Shown: positions 35,633 through 48,850 of the stretch, one piece after another
Position numbering within the stretch: position 1 is the first letter of the stretch
Layout of the letters: the number at the start of each line of letters is the position of its first letter
Assembly: GCF_003265705.1 (NCBI RefSeq)
Contig: NW_020312894.1
Span: forward strand, 4,354,930 to 4,418,929
Source: Callorhinus ursinus
Lineage: Eukaryota > Chordata > Mammalia > Carnivora > Otariidae
Length of the DNA: 64,000 nucleotides
Direction of reading: 5' to 3'
Position numbers and translations under genes: made by a program
Notes under the pieces: model-generated
What the model saw: the letters and a program-made list of their open reading frames with translations, nothing else
Databases searched by the model: none
Told to the model about the DNA's origin: nothing

Positions 35633-36790
35633 GGGAGGGTTTCTATCTAGTTGATGGAAGAAATTAAAATACTGCTCAGTTCCATCAAAATATTTGAAAA
35701 GTCCATGCCAGGTATTATGATTCGGAAAGAAATGATCCCAGATAGCGTGGCTGGTAGCAGCCTGGAGTGTCGCAGAAGGGGTGAAGGCTAGCGTTCTGCC
35801 GCTAAGAGGCACCATCCGGTATTGACCCACAGAAAAGGGGTTCTGAAGAGAATTTGGGCTGGAAGAGCCTGGGCCACAGGAATGTACCCCAGCTTCGTGT
35901 CTGCCTGAGGGAGGGTCCCCTTCCGGGGCTCCATCCACCCTCTTCCAGCCTCTGGATCCTGTGCCAGCTCTCAGATCCAGAGTGATGAACGAGCAGGTGA
36001 TCTCCTCAGCACAGGACAGTTGGAGAATATTCATTTCATTCCACTTCTGACCTTTTTGCTATTCTGCAAACCCACAAGGTCTGGGCTGCATAATAATATC
36101 TGAGGATCAGAAATGACTATTTAGAGTGTCATCCAATTCATGTTTACTTGACCTTATGGTTTTAGAGCCCATATTAATCTTAATTGCCCTGTTAAAATAT
36201 AGTAAATATCTTTATACAAATTAAGTGATAATAGGAATTTGCAGAGGTTTTTTTTAATGAATTAATCTTAAAATAAGCTGATTATACAAATCTTTAACCA
36301 AGCAATGACTAATCCAGAATACAAACAGTACTTTGATAAGATACATTCAAACAAACATTTTTGTGGCAAATATTAGCAGAATAACTGGGGGATGACATTC
36401 AGTGATTGCCATCTGTGAACACAGAGAGGTGGCCAGATGTGCCCCATGCTGATGAGCACATTCTAGAACTGGGTCTTTCTGGATTCACCGTCAGCTAGTA
36501 GGGACTTCGGACAAAGTAAACTGGAGTGTCTGGGGAAAGAAGATCATGAGGACTTTTTGTGAAGTTCATGTGTCGACAAGAAACTGGAAAAATAATTTGT
36601 GTTAAACGTTATTCCTGTTAAGCTATGTTTTCATTTGAGAGAAAATGCATTTATTCAACCATTACTCAATCTTCATTACCTGACAGACAGACACTGATCC
36701 TCCTGAACAACTGGTATTATTTTAGCTTCACAAAGTAACTCCTGAGCTGAGCTTATTTCCTTCTTTGCTTTGGCCAACAGGAAGCTCAGC
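35633..36790. other. Unique sequence, no gene recognised
   Basis: A minus-strand open frame of about 147 codons at 35591-36034 starts outside the LTR and reads into it, which argues against a real gene. 36120-36330 is AT-rich and not recognisable as a repeat. It is a candidate conserved non-coding block. Confidence 0.4.
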
Positions 36791-36794
36791 AGTA

Positions 36795-38800
36795 AATGTA
36801 TAGGACGTTTTTAATAATAGTCCAGAATCACATGGTATGCATTTCTTTTGAAAAATTACTATTTATAGTATGTATGTACAATATGAAGCATCATAATAAA
36901 ATTGAGACTCATGAACCCACACCAAATTTAAACCAAAATCTTTGTCCCTGCTACATACCTCCTCTAACCCAATTCCCTTGCCCCCCAGATGGTTCTTCTA
37001 CAATGAAGCATACCTATGACTATTATTTGTATCTATTACCCCTTTGCTTTGTTTGTTTAAATAGTTATATAGTGTATGGATGTATACCTACACAATATAT
37101 TATTTAACTGTACTTATTTCTGAGCCTTATAAAATCATATTTTATTCTACATATTTTTCTAGAACTTTATTTCATATTTGTAGAACTTATTCATACTATT
37201 GCATGCAACTGAATTCCCATTGCTTTATAATTGTCCATTTTAAGACAATTGCCCAATTTTATTTTTTAGAAGGGGGTGCTGGGGTAGGGGCAAAGGTAGA
37301 GGGAGAGAGAGAATCTTAAGCAGGCTCCATGTCAAGCACAGAGCCTGATGTGGGGCTCGATCCCTCAACCCTGAGATCATGACCTGAGCCAAAATCAAGA
37401 GTCAGATGCTTAACCAACTGAGCCACCCAAGCGCCCTAACAATTGTCCAACTTAAGACAATTTCCTTATCTATTTTCTTGTTGAAGAAATTGGGGTATTT
37501 TCTGGTTTTGCCAGTAGGAATGATACTTGTTTGAATATTCACGGGCATGCCTCCTGGCATATATATGCAAAAGATTCTGCCATATATCTAAGCGTGGAAT
37601 TATTTGATCAAATACTCATACTTATAAAATAATGTCAAATTATTTTGCAAAGTGGTTGCTATAAATTGTACGCGGTCCAGCAGTAAAGAAAAACCCCTAT
37701 GATTCATAGCCTTAACCAATATTGGGTATTATCAAACATTTAAACTTTTGCCCAACTGGTAGATGGAAAAGTACACCTCATTGAGATTTTTGCATCTGCA
37801 GCGTTCTGATTTCTAATGAAGTTGACCTTTATTTTACATATTTAGTTGCTTTTGGGTTTCCCTTTCAGGAAAATGCCCCTTCACGTCTGTTGCATATTTT
37901 GCTATTGAATCTGTGGTCTTTTCCTTATTGATTTGTGGGAATTCTTCTCTATTCTAGAAATTCTTTTACACATATGTGTGTTGTGAATATTTTTTCCTAG
38001 TTTATGGATTGAATTTTCACACCCTTCCTGTATATTTTGATGAATTAAAGTTCCTAATGAAATATAGTTCGACATATCAATCTTTTCCTCTAGGGCATTT
38101 GTATTTTGTGTCTTTTATTTATTTTTTTCTTTTATATTTTTTTAAATCATTTTCTACCCATAGGTCACAAAAGTGAAAAGGAAAACTAAAACAACTTTCA
38201 GAAGAAAGGGACTATCCTTAAATCCTAAAGACACCTGGAATTGATTTTTGAGTAGGCTGTGAGGCAGGGATCAAGTTTCATTCTTTACCATGACAACAAT
38301 AGTTGGCCCATGATTGTTTTACTAAATAGCTCCTTCTTTCCTCACTGATCCAGAATGCCTACCCCATCATGGTCTCCATATTACTGGGTGTCAGTTTCTG
38401 ATTCTCCATTATACTCCATTGGCTATTTGGAAATTTGGCTCATGAAAGTGCCAATTTTTGCTTCCTGACACTTTTCTATAAGATAGAAATCTGATAGGGC
38501 AAGTCTCAGTAGTGCCGCCCCCCCACCATCTTGTCCTTATTCAGAAGTACTATGGATATTATATATGTAAGTATATATGTTATACTTACACAATTTCTAT
38601 TAAATTTCTTTTAAAAATAAAATAATGTGTTAGCATAATTTTTGGAATGGCATTGAAGCTAGAGTGCACTTTGTGAATAATTTATATCTTTATTTTACTG
38701 AGTCTTTCTATATAAACACCTGTTATAGTTCTACATTTATTTAGACATTTTGATGTCATGTATTCATTTCAAGTCTTGATTTTGCTCCTTATTTGGCCTT
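36795..38800 (-). mobile_element. Old L1/HAL1-like element, antisense, split by a SINE
   Basis: Reversed L1 order. It opens with a 3' UTR-like part ('cccccagatggttcttctac') and 'gaattcccattgctttata'. After the SINE come 'gcgtggaattatttgatc', 'gcaaagtggttgctataaat', 'tgtatattttgatgaattaa', 'cagggatcaagtttcattc' and 'ctcactgatccagaatgcc'. High divergence and a low-GC body fit HAL1 or early L1M. Confidence 0.7.
37261..37437 (-). mobile_element. CAN-SINE (older type), antisense
   Basis: Body 'gaatcttaagcaggctccat', then 'ctgagatcatgacctgagcc', 'aaaatcaagagtcagatgc' and 'gagccacccaagcgccc'. Same older subfamily as the copy at 30.7 kb. Target duplication about 'acaattgcccaattttat' left (37245-37262) against 'acaattgtccaacttaa' right (37439-37455). 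Confidence 0.94.
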
Positions 38801-38944
38801 TAAAAAAAAAAAAAAAACCTCTCAGATCCCTCAGTTGCTTTATTCATTCTTTCAAGTTTTTCAGTAGTAATCAGTGTGGGAGATAAGTCAGAGTGTGATT
38901 ATTCTATCTTTTTGCCAAATCTTGAAGCCAGATATTATACACGT

Positions 38945-39640
38945 AGTTCCTGGTTGCTCTATGGACAAAGCAAGTGAGCAGAAGCTGGGACCAGTAGAGC
39001 AGGTAAGACATCATGGTCACCACGTGAAAGGTCATGGTGACCAGGATTCGGGATATCAGAGTGGGGACTCAAGTATGACCACAACTGGCATATATTTTGA
39101 AAATCTGTCCAATAAGAATGTTCCGTTGTATCCATGGATGTTAAGAAGAAAGAGAAATCAAGAATGTTTGCTGGGTTTTTGATCCAAGGACTCATGTGAA
39201 TGGTGTTGCTACTCACTGAGAACAGGAAAATTGGAGGAGGGACAGTAGACTGGGGAAAATGTATAGTTATGTTTCAAGAACACTAAGCTTGAGATTCATA
39301 TTACAAGGGAAGGACGGATAGGAAAGTGAAAAAGGAAGTCTAATCCCCGAAGTCTGATCTAGGGCAGGGAAAACAAAAACTGAAAAGTGTCAGTGTGTGC
39401 ATGATGCATAAAGCCAGTAGACTGGATGGGAAACCAGAGCAGAAGGGCCGATGGAGAAGAGGAACAGACTTCTTAGACGTTTGGCAGGGAAGGAAGAGGT
39501 AGCCAAGAGGGTCAGAATGAGAAGCTAAGAAATGGAGATGGAGAAAAACTGAGAGTTGCTGTCAAGAAAACACAAAGAAAATGTTCCAAGAAAAAGGAAG
39601 TGATAACCATGTTGCCTGCTGAAGATTGGCCAAAGTAGAA
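38945..39640 (-). mobile_element. L2 segment, antisense
   Basis: Matches the complement of L2 upstream of the part seen at 13.3 kb: 'gcaagtgagcagaagctggg', 'gattcgggatatcagag', 'ggcatatattttgaaaatc', 'ctaagcttgagattcatatt', 'gaaaatgttccaagaaaaag' and 'accatgttgcctgctgaag'. These correspond to the reversed CR1-like reverse transcriptase region. The left edge is vague. Confidence 0.6.
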
Positions 39641-40350
39641 GAAAAACTTATCACAGACTTGGGCAAGTTGATCATGAAGCAGCCATTTCCATCATGCAGG
39701 GGGTGGGGGAGTCCTCACGTCCGGAGAGGTCAGGGAGAAGTGAGTACAAGGAGGGGAGGGGAGTACAACTATCTTCTGCATGGGGGTGCGTTGTATAGGA
39801 GCCTCCTGCACGTAGTAAGAGATCACAAGAAAAATTGAAGTCAAGAGCTTGCTTGACCTCGTGCCTCTCTTTGTAATGCGTTCCTGGTTCTCTAGGTTGA
39901 CAGAAGTTTCTGATGTGCTAACCAGATAATGGAACACATAGAAATCAGGAGCGTACAGAACTTCGGGCTATGTCTTTGCTTACTGGTGGTCAAGTATTTC
40001 TCTTCAGTGTGGTTGGACTGAATGCAGCGCCCAAGTCACAGCGCGGTCACAGCCTAAGACACGGACTTCAAAGGTAAAAATTCGGAGATTCGGAGAAATG
40101 TTTGCTTCTACTTGGCTGAGGCTTCAAAATGAACACAGAACCATTACCAAAACAATTTTTTTAATTAGAAAAGTTATACATGCACCTGGGGGAAAAAAAA
40201 TCAAGAAGCACATAAATTTATAAAATGAGAAACCTAATCTGCTTTCTACTGTTCACCTTGAGCTTTATTTTCCAGAGACAACGACTATCAACAGTTTATT
40301 TCATACCCATAGGCATATTCTTTATTTTTATACAAACAAGGTCTTATTGA
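39641..40350. other. Unique sequence, no gene recognised
   Basis: Mixed to AT-rich DNA with no recognisable repeat. Confidence 0.4.
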
Positions 40351-40362
40351 AACACTGTTCTT

Positions 40363-40571
40363 GGGCACCTGGGTGGCTCAGTCGGTTAAGCACCTGCCTT
40401 CAGCTCCGGTTATGATCTCGGGGTCCTGGGATTGAGCCCCTCATCGGGCTCCCTGCTCAGCGGGGAGCCCGCTTCTCCCTCTGCCTGCCCTTCCCCCTGC
40501 TTGTGCTCGCTCTCTCTGTCTCAAATAAATAAATAAATAAAAATCTTTACAAAATATAAAATAAAAAATAA
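40363..40571 (+). mobile_element. CAN-SINE, sense
   Basis: Head 'gggcacctgggtggctcag', near-consensus body, CT-rich middle, AAAT repeats and an A-rich end. Target duplication 'aacactgttctt' (40351-40362) and 'aacactgctctt' (40572-40583), one mismatch. Confidence 0.97.
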
Positions 40572-40583
40572 AACACTGCTCTT

Positions 40584-43500
40584 TCGCTTAGTTTCACTTT
40601 ATAAAATATCGTAATGTGATGACTCCATGTCATCACAGGCAGATCTGCCTCATTTTCCCTGATGGCCATTCATGTTATAACTTATGTATATATTATATTT
40701 TTACTTAAACAGTCCCTTGTCAAGTTCCAGTAGCTTCTCGATTTGGATTTATTTTTCCCTTCTACAAACCATCCTGTACTTCTCTTGTTGTTTTGGGTAT
40801 AGGTATATCTACATGAGGAATTCCTCGTAAGGGATATGCATTTTAAAATTTTAACAGACACCACCAAACTGCCTCCAAAACCATGTTTCCAGTGCATACT
40901 CTCCCCTGCAGAGTATAAAAGTCCCTCTTTTGCCACAGCCTGACCAACACTGATGTGATTAGTTCCATCGCTAACCTCAGCCTTGACCTTCCTGGACCAT
41001 GTGCTTTGTCATGAGGCTCCACAGTTCTTCTCATTGAAAGGGGAGCAGCTGTCCACGTGGATGTGGACTTTGACTGGCTTTGGCACATAGGGGCAAACCT
41101 TAAAAGGCACTGGCCTTCCAGGGCAGACGGTGCCAGGTCCCCACCCACGCTGTGGAGGGAGCTGTACCGATGTGTGTGAGGGCCAGGGAGAACCTCTGTG
41201 TCTCCATCCTGTGGGGCACCTGCCGTTTCTGTCCTCAGAGGGAGTCCCAAGGCCCTGGGACTGTTCTGCCTTCTCTTGGGCACCTTGCTCACCTCATTTC
41301 CTCGCTCTTCTACTTGAGCAGATGGAGCCTAGGTCTCTCTGCCTCATGCTCTGACATCAGGCAGAGAGATCCTTCTGGCCGCTGGTAGTGGAAATGGTCA
41401 TCAGATCCTAAGTCACAGTTTGTTAAAGGGACGCAGGGGTTCTAGCTCCGTATCCCTCTGCTTTCTTTCTCCACCCGGCCTCCTCTTCCAGGCCACACAG
41501 GGAGAGCAGGGTAGAGCTTCCAGGCCTAGCAGAGGCCCCATGGCTTTCTTTCAATCTGTCCTGTAGCCTCCCCAGGACCTCAACTGGGGGCAGGCTGGGC
41601 CTGGGTTGGGGGGCTCTCCAGCAAAAGCAGAGAGGGCTCATGTGTCAAGTACCCTTGGCGCTCCCGCCGGCTGTGTTCTCTCCCTAACCCTGCTGATGTC
41701 CGAGCCTTTCTTTAACATCACTCTCCATTCCCCGCTCCCTGTTTTCCCCAAATCCTCTGAGGCCCACAGATGTTTTTGTCCTTTGTTATAATCTGAGATG
41801 CTCCAAGGCCAGCCTTTAGAAATGGGGAGCAGTGATTGTAGGGGCAAATGTACTTGAAGCCTGAAGCAAAACATAGCAGAAGTGGATTAGTCAGGAAACA
41901 GAAAACCCCAAAATTAGTCCCTGTGTTTAGAGACTCAAAAAGAGTAATAAGAAAACTCCCCCTACAGGCGTTTTGCGGTTAATGCAAAGTAAACAGACAA
42001 AGTCCTGCAAAATATTTGCTCATCTATTAAGACCATCCAGAGTATTTTCATTTGACTTCCTACACACAAAACCATTTCCTCTGGCATCCAGAAACTCCTT
42101 CCCCCGGGGAGACGGATACTGTGACAGGAGCTCCCCTGCCCCCCAAGCCCGCGGGCCCCCACTGCCCAGCTCAACAGCAATGCAACAGGGGCTGTTTTTG
42201 CAATGAGATGAAATTATCCTGTGCATTTTTATTCCTGTTCTCATAAATTCACTGGGCCAAAGAAAAGAGTTTTAATAGGGGAATATTTGATTCCTCCCGA
42301 CTCAAAGATGAGGAATAGAAGGATGTGAGAGGCCACATAAAAATCCGTTGTCGTCACAGCCCTCCTTGACCTTGGGAACAAACGCATAATCGATAAATAA
42401 CCAGAAGAGACCCTGGGGGCTGGCTGCAGACCAGAACCGAACTTGTCTTTTTGCAAACCTGCTTTGCTCATGTCATCACCTTACAATTCTACACCAGCTT
42501 GGATTTTAGGGCCTGCACGCCATGGTTGTTTAAATATTTGGTTCCAAATTAGAAGGAGAGCCTGCCAGAAAATCACTTCGAATTAAATAAAGTGGTGTTT
42601 TATGGGAATCCCTCCTAGCTGCCACAGGAGAAGAAATGCACTGCTCGCCCTCCACGATTGTCATGGGCCCTCGGAATGGAATGACCTGTCCCGCCATGGC
42701 CTTGGCGGGACAGGAAGGCCCTGCTGTGGCGGCCCCAGGGGGCTAGGAAGTGCGTTGGGGTGGGGGTAACCTCCAGGTCACAAAGGGCTATTGTTCCCTC
42801 TGGCATGCTTCTTAGTTTGCAGTGAACGTTCTGAGTCCAAAAGTTGAAAAAGCTCTTGGTTTGTGTGAATGTGTTCTCAAACCGCTAATTATTTCCTGCT
42901 GTCTTGAGGTGCTAAATGCATAAACACACGGACCCCTCAGCTTAAAAAATTACGGCTTCATTTTTCTTTCCGGATGAATCAGTGGGAAGGATGGTTCCAT
43001 GCACTGAGATCCTACCCACGAGCTGACTAAATCCTGAGTGGGGCGTCAGAAGTTCTGAGTGCATGCCTCGGCCGTGTGGGGACATGTTTTCTCCTTCGGG
43101 CAGTGCATGTGGGGCTGGATACGGGTCCTTCAACATGGCCTTGGACTTGGCAGCGTTGGAGCAAATGGGATAGTCTAAAACATGTGCATTTGGCCACATG
43201 GCAACATGTTTTGATAAATACAAACACAGACCTCATATGTCTTGTGTGGACATAAGACATAGAAAAAATATTTTGTCTATTTGGCTAAACGGACATTTTC
43301 ATCTCCAGAGAGGCTTTCCGCGTTCTAAAGCTCAGTAGCCCTGCGCCCGAAATTACATGAATATTTAAGTTATTCTGCATTAAATGTCAACACTTCATAG
43401 TTAAATGTCAACACTTTGTGGTTAATAATTTAGGGATGTCCCCAGAATCTGTCCTACCTTCCTCCTGATTGCAGAAGCCTTCCCCTGACCCAGACCCCAC

Positions 43501-44000
43501 ACCCCTGCAGACTAGGTGGGATTAAGCCAGGCTAATTTCAATGAAAGAAAACAAGAAACCAGCCACTGCCTCTCAGGCTTGCCTGCCAGGACCTGGTTCC
43601 TGGACAGACGGGTGCCGTGGATGCTACTAACAGGACCATGCAGTGCACGAGGGCAGGACAACATCCTCAGTGACAGCCGGTGGCAGGTGAGTAGGGCAGG
43701 CGGGCGCCATGCCAGCCCAAGGTCCCAACACACTAGCCACCAAGGTTCATGTCCACGTGGCCAGAGCTGGATGTCAGAGCCTGGGGCAGGAGGAGAGCCA
43801 ACACCACTTCCCTCCTGTACCTACCACCAGGCAGGCAGGCTTGTCTTCAGGAAGACACAGGCCCTGCTGCCCCACTCACCCTTCTGCTCCCGCACAGGCA
43901 GGGAGGGGACCACGTTGTCACCCCCAGGCTCAGCGTGGAGAGAGCGGAATGGGGGAGCCAACCTGGGTGATGGTCAGGATGTGGTGTGTCGTTTCTCATT
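40584..44000. other. Unique sequence, no gene recognised
   Basis: GC-richer from 41.0 to 41.9 kb with many chance open frames. Block 42190-42620 is AT-richer with ordered, non-repeat texture, a candidate conserved non-coding block. 43.5-44.0 kb is GC-rich with open frames of up to about 166 codons that show no domain. Confidence 0.4.
43380..43421 (+). repeat. 21-bp tandem duplication
   Basis: Two head-to-tail copies of a 21-bp unit beginning 'ttaaatgtcaacactt', at 43380-43400 and 43401-43421. They differ at only a few 3' positions. Confidence 0.9.
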
Positions 44001-44004
44001 ATTT

Positions 44005-44783
44005 ATTATCAGATGAAAACCCAAGAAACGTCCAGTGGGTGCATGAAACGATGCTCAACATCATTAGTCATTAGGCAAATGCAAATCAAACAGCAAGGAG
44101 GTACCACCTCACACCCATTACACTAGCCGTTATCAGAAAAGTAAAAAAAAAAAATTAAAAATTAAAAAACAGGAAATAGCATGGTTGCCAGGATGTGGAG
44201 GAAAGGGACCCCTGAGGCATCACTGGTGGGAATAAGACGTGGAAAACAATCTGGTGGTTCCTTGAAACGTTAAACCCAGAATTACCATATGATCCAGGAA
44301 TTCCTCTTCTAGGACCTAATACACAGTGTCCACAGCAGCATTATTCACAACAGCCCGGGGATGGGAACAACCCAAGTGGCCACTGACACATGGATGGGTA
44401 AAACTCTGTGGCTTACGCACACAATGGGATATTAGGTAACCAGAAACTTGAAACCCTTGTGCTGAGTGAAATGCATGAGAATAAAATTACAAACACTATA
44501 GGTCTCCACTTGATCCAGGTACCTGGAATAAGCACTTTCACAAGGACGGAAAAGCAAAATGGTGTCCCCAGGGGCGGGGGGTGGGGGGAGAATGGGGTGT
44601 TAGTGTTTAACAGGGACAGAGTTTGGGTTTGGGATGGGGAAAATGTCCTCTGTAGGGGTGATGTTCACACAGCATTTTACGTGTCTTAACGCCACTGGAT
44701 TGCACACTTAAAAATGGTTAAGATGGGAAATTGTATGCTATATATTTTTTACAACAATAAACATTTTTTAATTTAAAAAAAAG
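44005..44783 (+). mobile_element. L1 3' end, sense
   Basis: Clear L1 order: 'catcattagtcattaggcaa', 'accacctcacacccattaca', 'gaattaccatatgatccagg', 'cagcattattcacaacagcc', 'gtggccactgacacatggat', 'gcacacttaaaaatggttaa', then an AATAAA signal at about 44756 and an A-rich end. 5'-truncated, about 780 bases. Less diverged than most L1s here. Confidence 0.92.
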
Positions 44784-47700
44784 CAAGGGAAATGATACAT
44801 GGCAAAGTTCATGTGAGTCTACAGAGGGGCTGGCTGACCAAAGGGTCTGGTTCTCTCATTCAGAACACATCTCCCTTGGCCGCAACTTCTTCCTCCTTCT
44901 GGTCCCACCCCAAGTGGAGAAACATCCTAACGAGTCTCAGATTTGAAGGAGGAGAATAAAGTTCCCGTGGAGACACCGCCACACACCCGAACACTGGAGG
45001 AGGCTCTGGCCTCTGTCGGTGCAGGTGAATGAGCTGGACGTGCTTTTGGAATAAGCCCATTTCCCCGGGGGAAAATTCGGTTGTCTGCATCCCCCTGGAG
45101 GTGCTGGGACAGACACATACATGCCCAGAGGTATTTTAGGCTACAGATTTTGTTTGCTCTTGTTACATATTAGGCATCACCATGCTGTTTTACCCCCCTA
45201 AAATATAGTTATACATGATTATGGTCAATTTAAAGTCCGCTTTTTTTCTTACTAAAAATGCAGTATGTAACAAGGGTAGCAGAATTCCCCTTGATTCGGA
45301 GACTTGCAGAAGAGAGAAATGTCAATAAGAAAATCATGTGAAATATACACAATAGATCAATTGAACCAAAGTGGCCAGATTCTATATAGTTAGTCTGTGC
45401 GAGGCTTATCTGGTTTTCCATGAAATATTCCCTTTTCCTGAAAAACACAGTTATGGCTATAAAATCATTTATTGGCCACCGCTCAGGGCATCTCCTCTCA
45501 CACGTCATAGTTTATGAAGTGCCATGAAAAGCACAGAGAGGTGCTTTTCCAAGTGGTAAAGGCCAATTTTATTCCATCACGTCCTAAAGTGTAGGGTGTA
45601 CTTTTCTTCCGGAAACTCTTTTAGCATATCTTTTTATTTGGCCATTATTCTCAGCAGACACTGTAGATCTCCCCAGTAAATGAAACTGTTGACGTTTCAG
45701 TTACCCCCAGCAAGGATGAAAACAGTCCTCGCCCGCCCGACTTCCAGAAAAGGAGTAGCCTGAAGCAGGAATATCCAGCAAAGCTCTGCGGGCATCCTTA
45801 GCTCGCTTGTTTTGCCAGTGTGGACGCTGGATGGGATCCTGCCCTTCCTTCTCCACGGATGCCCACTGCTCTACCTCCTGGCATTGGTGGTGACTCCACA
45901 CCCCTGCTGAAGGGCACATTTGCTCAGCACCAGGTCTGGATTTTTATCCTTGACAAACAACATCGCCATACCTGCTTCCTCCTCCGGCCTTCTCTGCCTC
46001 CCCCCTCCTACCGACACATCCAGGCTGACCACGGTCCGCCATCCAGCCAGTCCCTCCACACTGTCTCACGGTACACTCCTTCCCCTTGTGGGAAAGGGCC
46101 TCTCCACCACGGTCTCTCCACAGACCTCTCTCCAGCCACGCCTAAACTCTGCCGCTTCCTCTCCACGTGACCTACCCGAACTGCTTCTCATTTGCCGCTG
46201 CTTCCCTCTGGCTCTTCCTCTCTACGTCCCAGCCCAGTGGAACAGCCTCTCTCCCGAGGAGAGCGCCACGTCCCACCCCCGGAACACTTACTGTCTACAC
46301 CGCCCTTGACATTAATGCCCGTGAAAGCAATCACAGCTACATGGTGCCCAGGGAGGCTTGATTTCCTCAACCAAACTGTCAAGATCAGAAGGAAGGGATT
46401 GTGTAGCATCTTCCATCCGATTCCATCAGGATCTAGCACAATGCTGTACATTTGCAAATTCTCCACAACTACAAGTTAATGGAGTGTGAAAATCCAGTGT
46501 TGTTTGCACTATGACATGCTTGCTCCTACTGGATTTGCCTCCCACTATCTAGAAATAATAAACGAAGGTAGGTTTCCAACCACCGTCTGTCCGTCCTGGG
46601 GTGTGCATGGCTGAAACGAGCTCCGGAGCCCCTGAGCCATCAGGGCCCTCTTGGGCCCATCACTCAGGCCTTACCCAAACACAAGAGTGCACGGTGAGAT
46701 GCTTTTCCCTCTTCATGCCATGTCCCGCCTGATTTTAACTCCCTTGTCCCAGGATTAGGCCAAAGTTCCATTTCTGGTTTGCAAACAACCCCCAGCACAT
46801 GCTGACGAAAGCTTTGGCATTTGCGTACCTGCTGCCATGAACTTAGACAAGCATATCCCCCAAGGAGTCAAATACAGGAAAGCACTGATAAGGCCTGCGT
46901 TAAGGTTGGCAGAGGGAACCTCTGAGCAGGGAAATAGAGCTCGGGGGCCCCGGAGACATTCCAAGCCTGTCTCAGCTTCCTGAGGGAGGAGACGGAGCCC
47001 CCAGAGGCTCCTCTTCTGGATACTGAGTCTGTCCTGGAACAGAGGCCACCTGGACCGGGGACTCTATCAGGCTGCTAGCAGAGGATGGAGAATTCTCACT
47101 ACCCCCCCAAAACAATCAAGTAATAGTGAACTAAAAACAAATAAGGGTAAAATTTAACAATGGTTAAGAGGTTCCTTAGATTTTGGACTGACTTTCCAAA
47201 TCAAAAACCTGGTCCACAGGCATGAATGAAGAGTTCCAGAGCACTGCTATGGAACCCTGGGGACGGCATGTGCCCACCAGAGCTCCCTGCCTTTAATGCA
47301 ACTGGAGATTTTTGACAATTAAGCACGAGGCTGTCTTCCGGTTTGAGTGTGTGTGAGTGAGTATATGTAGGAGGGGTGTGAGTCGTTGTATATTATCCAT
47401 CAGGATAATATGATTTATTAGGTGAGCACAGAAAATTTACATGATGTGGGGTATTTAACATAATAAAAGTACCTTGCATCAAATACATTTTCTGTGCCCC
47501 TCTGCTAAGAGTCTGCCTTAGTCCACTGTTGGAGACCACACCAAGTATTCTCTTGCTTCCCCTCGCTGTTCCCGGTATCTCTGAGGACATCTAACTAGCC
47601 ATCCTAAATGTATGTACTCATATTGTGGCCTTTTCGGTTACTTTAGTGAGTGATTTATCTAGTTTTTTTTTTTCTTTTTCCTTTAAAGAATTAGCTGGAT

Positions 47701-48020
47701 CTATGTTTCAATTTTGAAATTGAAACAGTTTTGCTGCTTTCTTCCTGCTCCCTAATTTTTTTCTAAAATGCAGATTCCTTCATTTTTCCCTTTATCATCA
47801 TTAGTTTTATCCTTCTACTTTCTTCAGATAACAATTTCTTGAATTGGCAATTCCTAAGTAATTCATTCTTAATTCTTTTCCGTCCAGTACTAAAAGGGAA
47901 GAAAGCGTGAGTTATCTTCCACATGTAACTTTGGGGGTATCTGATGTTTCCTAGGACCTGGTCCCTCATTGCAATCATGTTTGATTAAGTACATGATTGC
48001 AGTTCTTTTTTTTTTTTCAT
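44784..48020. other. Unique sequence, no gene recognised
   Basis: 45.8-46.3 kb is C-rich with overlapping plus-strand frames of about 116 and 129 codons. They have no recognisable domain and look like compositional artefacts. 47.63-47.95 kb is T-rich and may be a very worn antisense L1 piece. Confidence 0.4.
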
Positions 48021-48037
48021 TGACCAATGTGATGTTA

Positions 48038-48239
48038 TTTTTTTTAAAGATTTTATTTATTTATTTGAAAGAGGGAGTGAGCAAGAGAGAGAGTAGGAGC
48101 GGGGAGAAGGGGCAGAGGGAGAAGGAGAGGCGGACTCCCTGCTGAGCAGAGAGCCTGACTTGGGGCTCCATCCCAGGACCCAGAGATCATGACCTGAGCG
48201 GAAGGCAGACATTTAACCGATGAGCCACCCAGGTGCCCC
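48038..48239 (-). mobile_element. CAN-SINE, antisense
   Basis: Tail complement 'aaagattttatttatttatt', purine-rich middle, 'gagatcatgacctgagcgga' and 'gagccacccaggtgcccc'. Target duplication: 'gaccaatgtgatgttat' left (about 48022-48038) and 'ggccaatgaaatgtttt' right (48240-48256). Confidence 0.95.
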
Positions 48240-48283
48240 GGCCAATGAAATGTTTTAGATATATGGTTTTTTGTGTTTTTTTC

Positions 48284-48318
48284 TTTCTTTTCTTTCTTTC
48301 TTTTTTTTTTTTTTTTAA
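48284..48318 (+). repeat. T-rich (TTTC)n/poly-T tract
   Basis: TTTC units followed by about 16 T bases. It could be the reversed tail of a lost retroposon, but no body is recognised. Confidence 0.7.
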
Positions 48319-48589
48319 TTTTCTGGTAGCTTTGTTTCTTTGTTTGCTTGTGTCGATTTTCCTCACGCACACTGGTGCTCCGTGGGCAGAGAATACTGAT
48401 TGGCGCCTGTCCACTTGGGAACAATGATTGAAGGACATTTTTCCAAGTGTTTCATGCAACATACTCTCATTCAGAGTGCAGAGTTTGCTGCTCACGTTTG
48501 TCAGTATATATGTTTAATAATTGCAACATTTCATTCTTTTTATCCTTTGCCTACTTGCTGAGGAGGAGAACTAATAATGCTTGTAGCTT

Positions 48590-48850
48590 TGAATTCAGTT
48601 TGTATACCTTTTTGCTCAGAGTTAACCTGTTATATGTTTGACTCAGGAAGGCTTAAAACTAAGGAAAGGCTTCATTTGCTTTGGTTGGGTATGTCTTTAG
48701 TATGCACACGATTGTTGTTTTGTTCCAACCTGTAAGTGTTTTTCTTTCAATAGATATACTTAGACCATTTACATTTACTTTTCACCTTTTTAAGTGGTCT
48801 TTCTAAGGCTTTTTTGATTTTGTTTTGTTTTGTTACTGTTGTTGTCACGG
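48590..48850 (-). mobile_element. L1 fragment, antisense (5' part of ORF2)
   Basis: Contains 'gagttaacctgttatatg' and, further on, 'cttagaccatttacatttac' with 'aagtggtctttctaagg'. This resembles the reversed 5' portion of ORF2. Short and diverged. Confidence 0.45.

Noticed and set aside
45820..46309. C-rich region with overlapping plus-strand frames, considered as an exon
   Set aside because: No conserved motif or matching splice pair could be defended, and several frames are open because the DNA is T- and C-rich.
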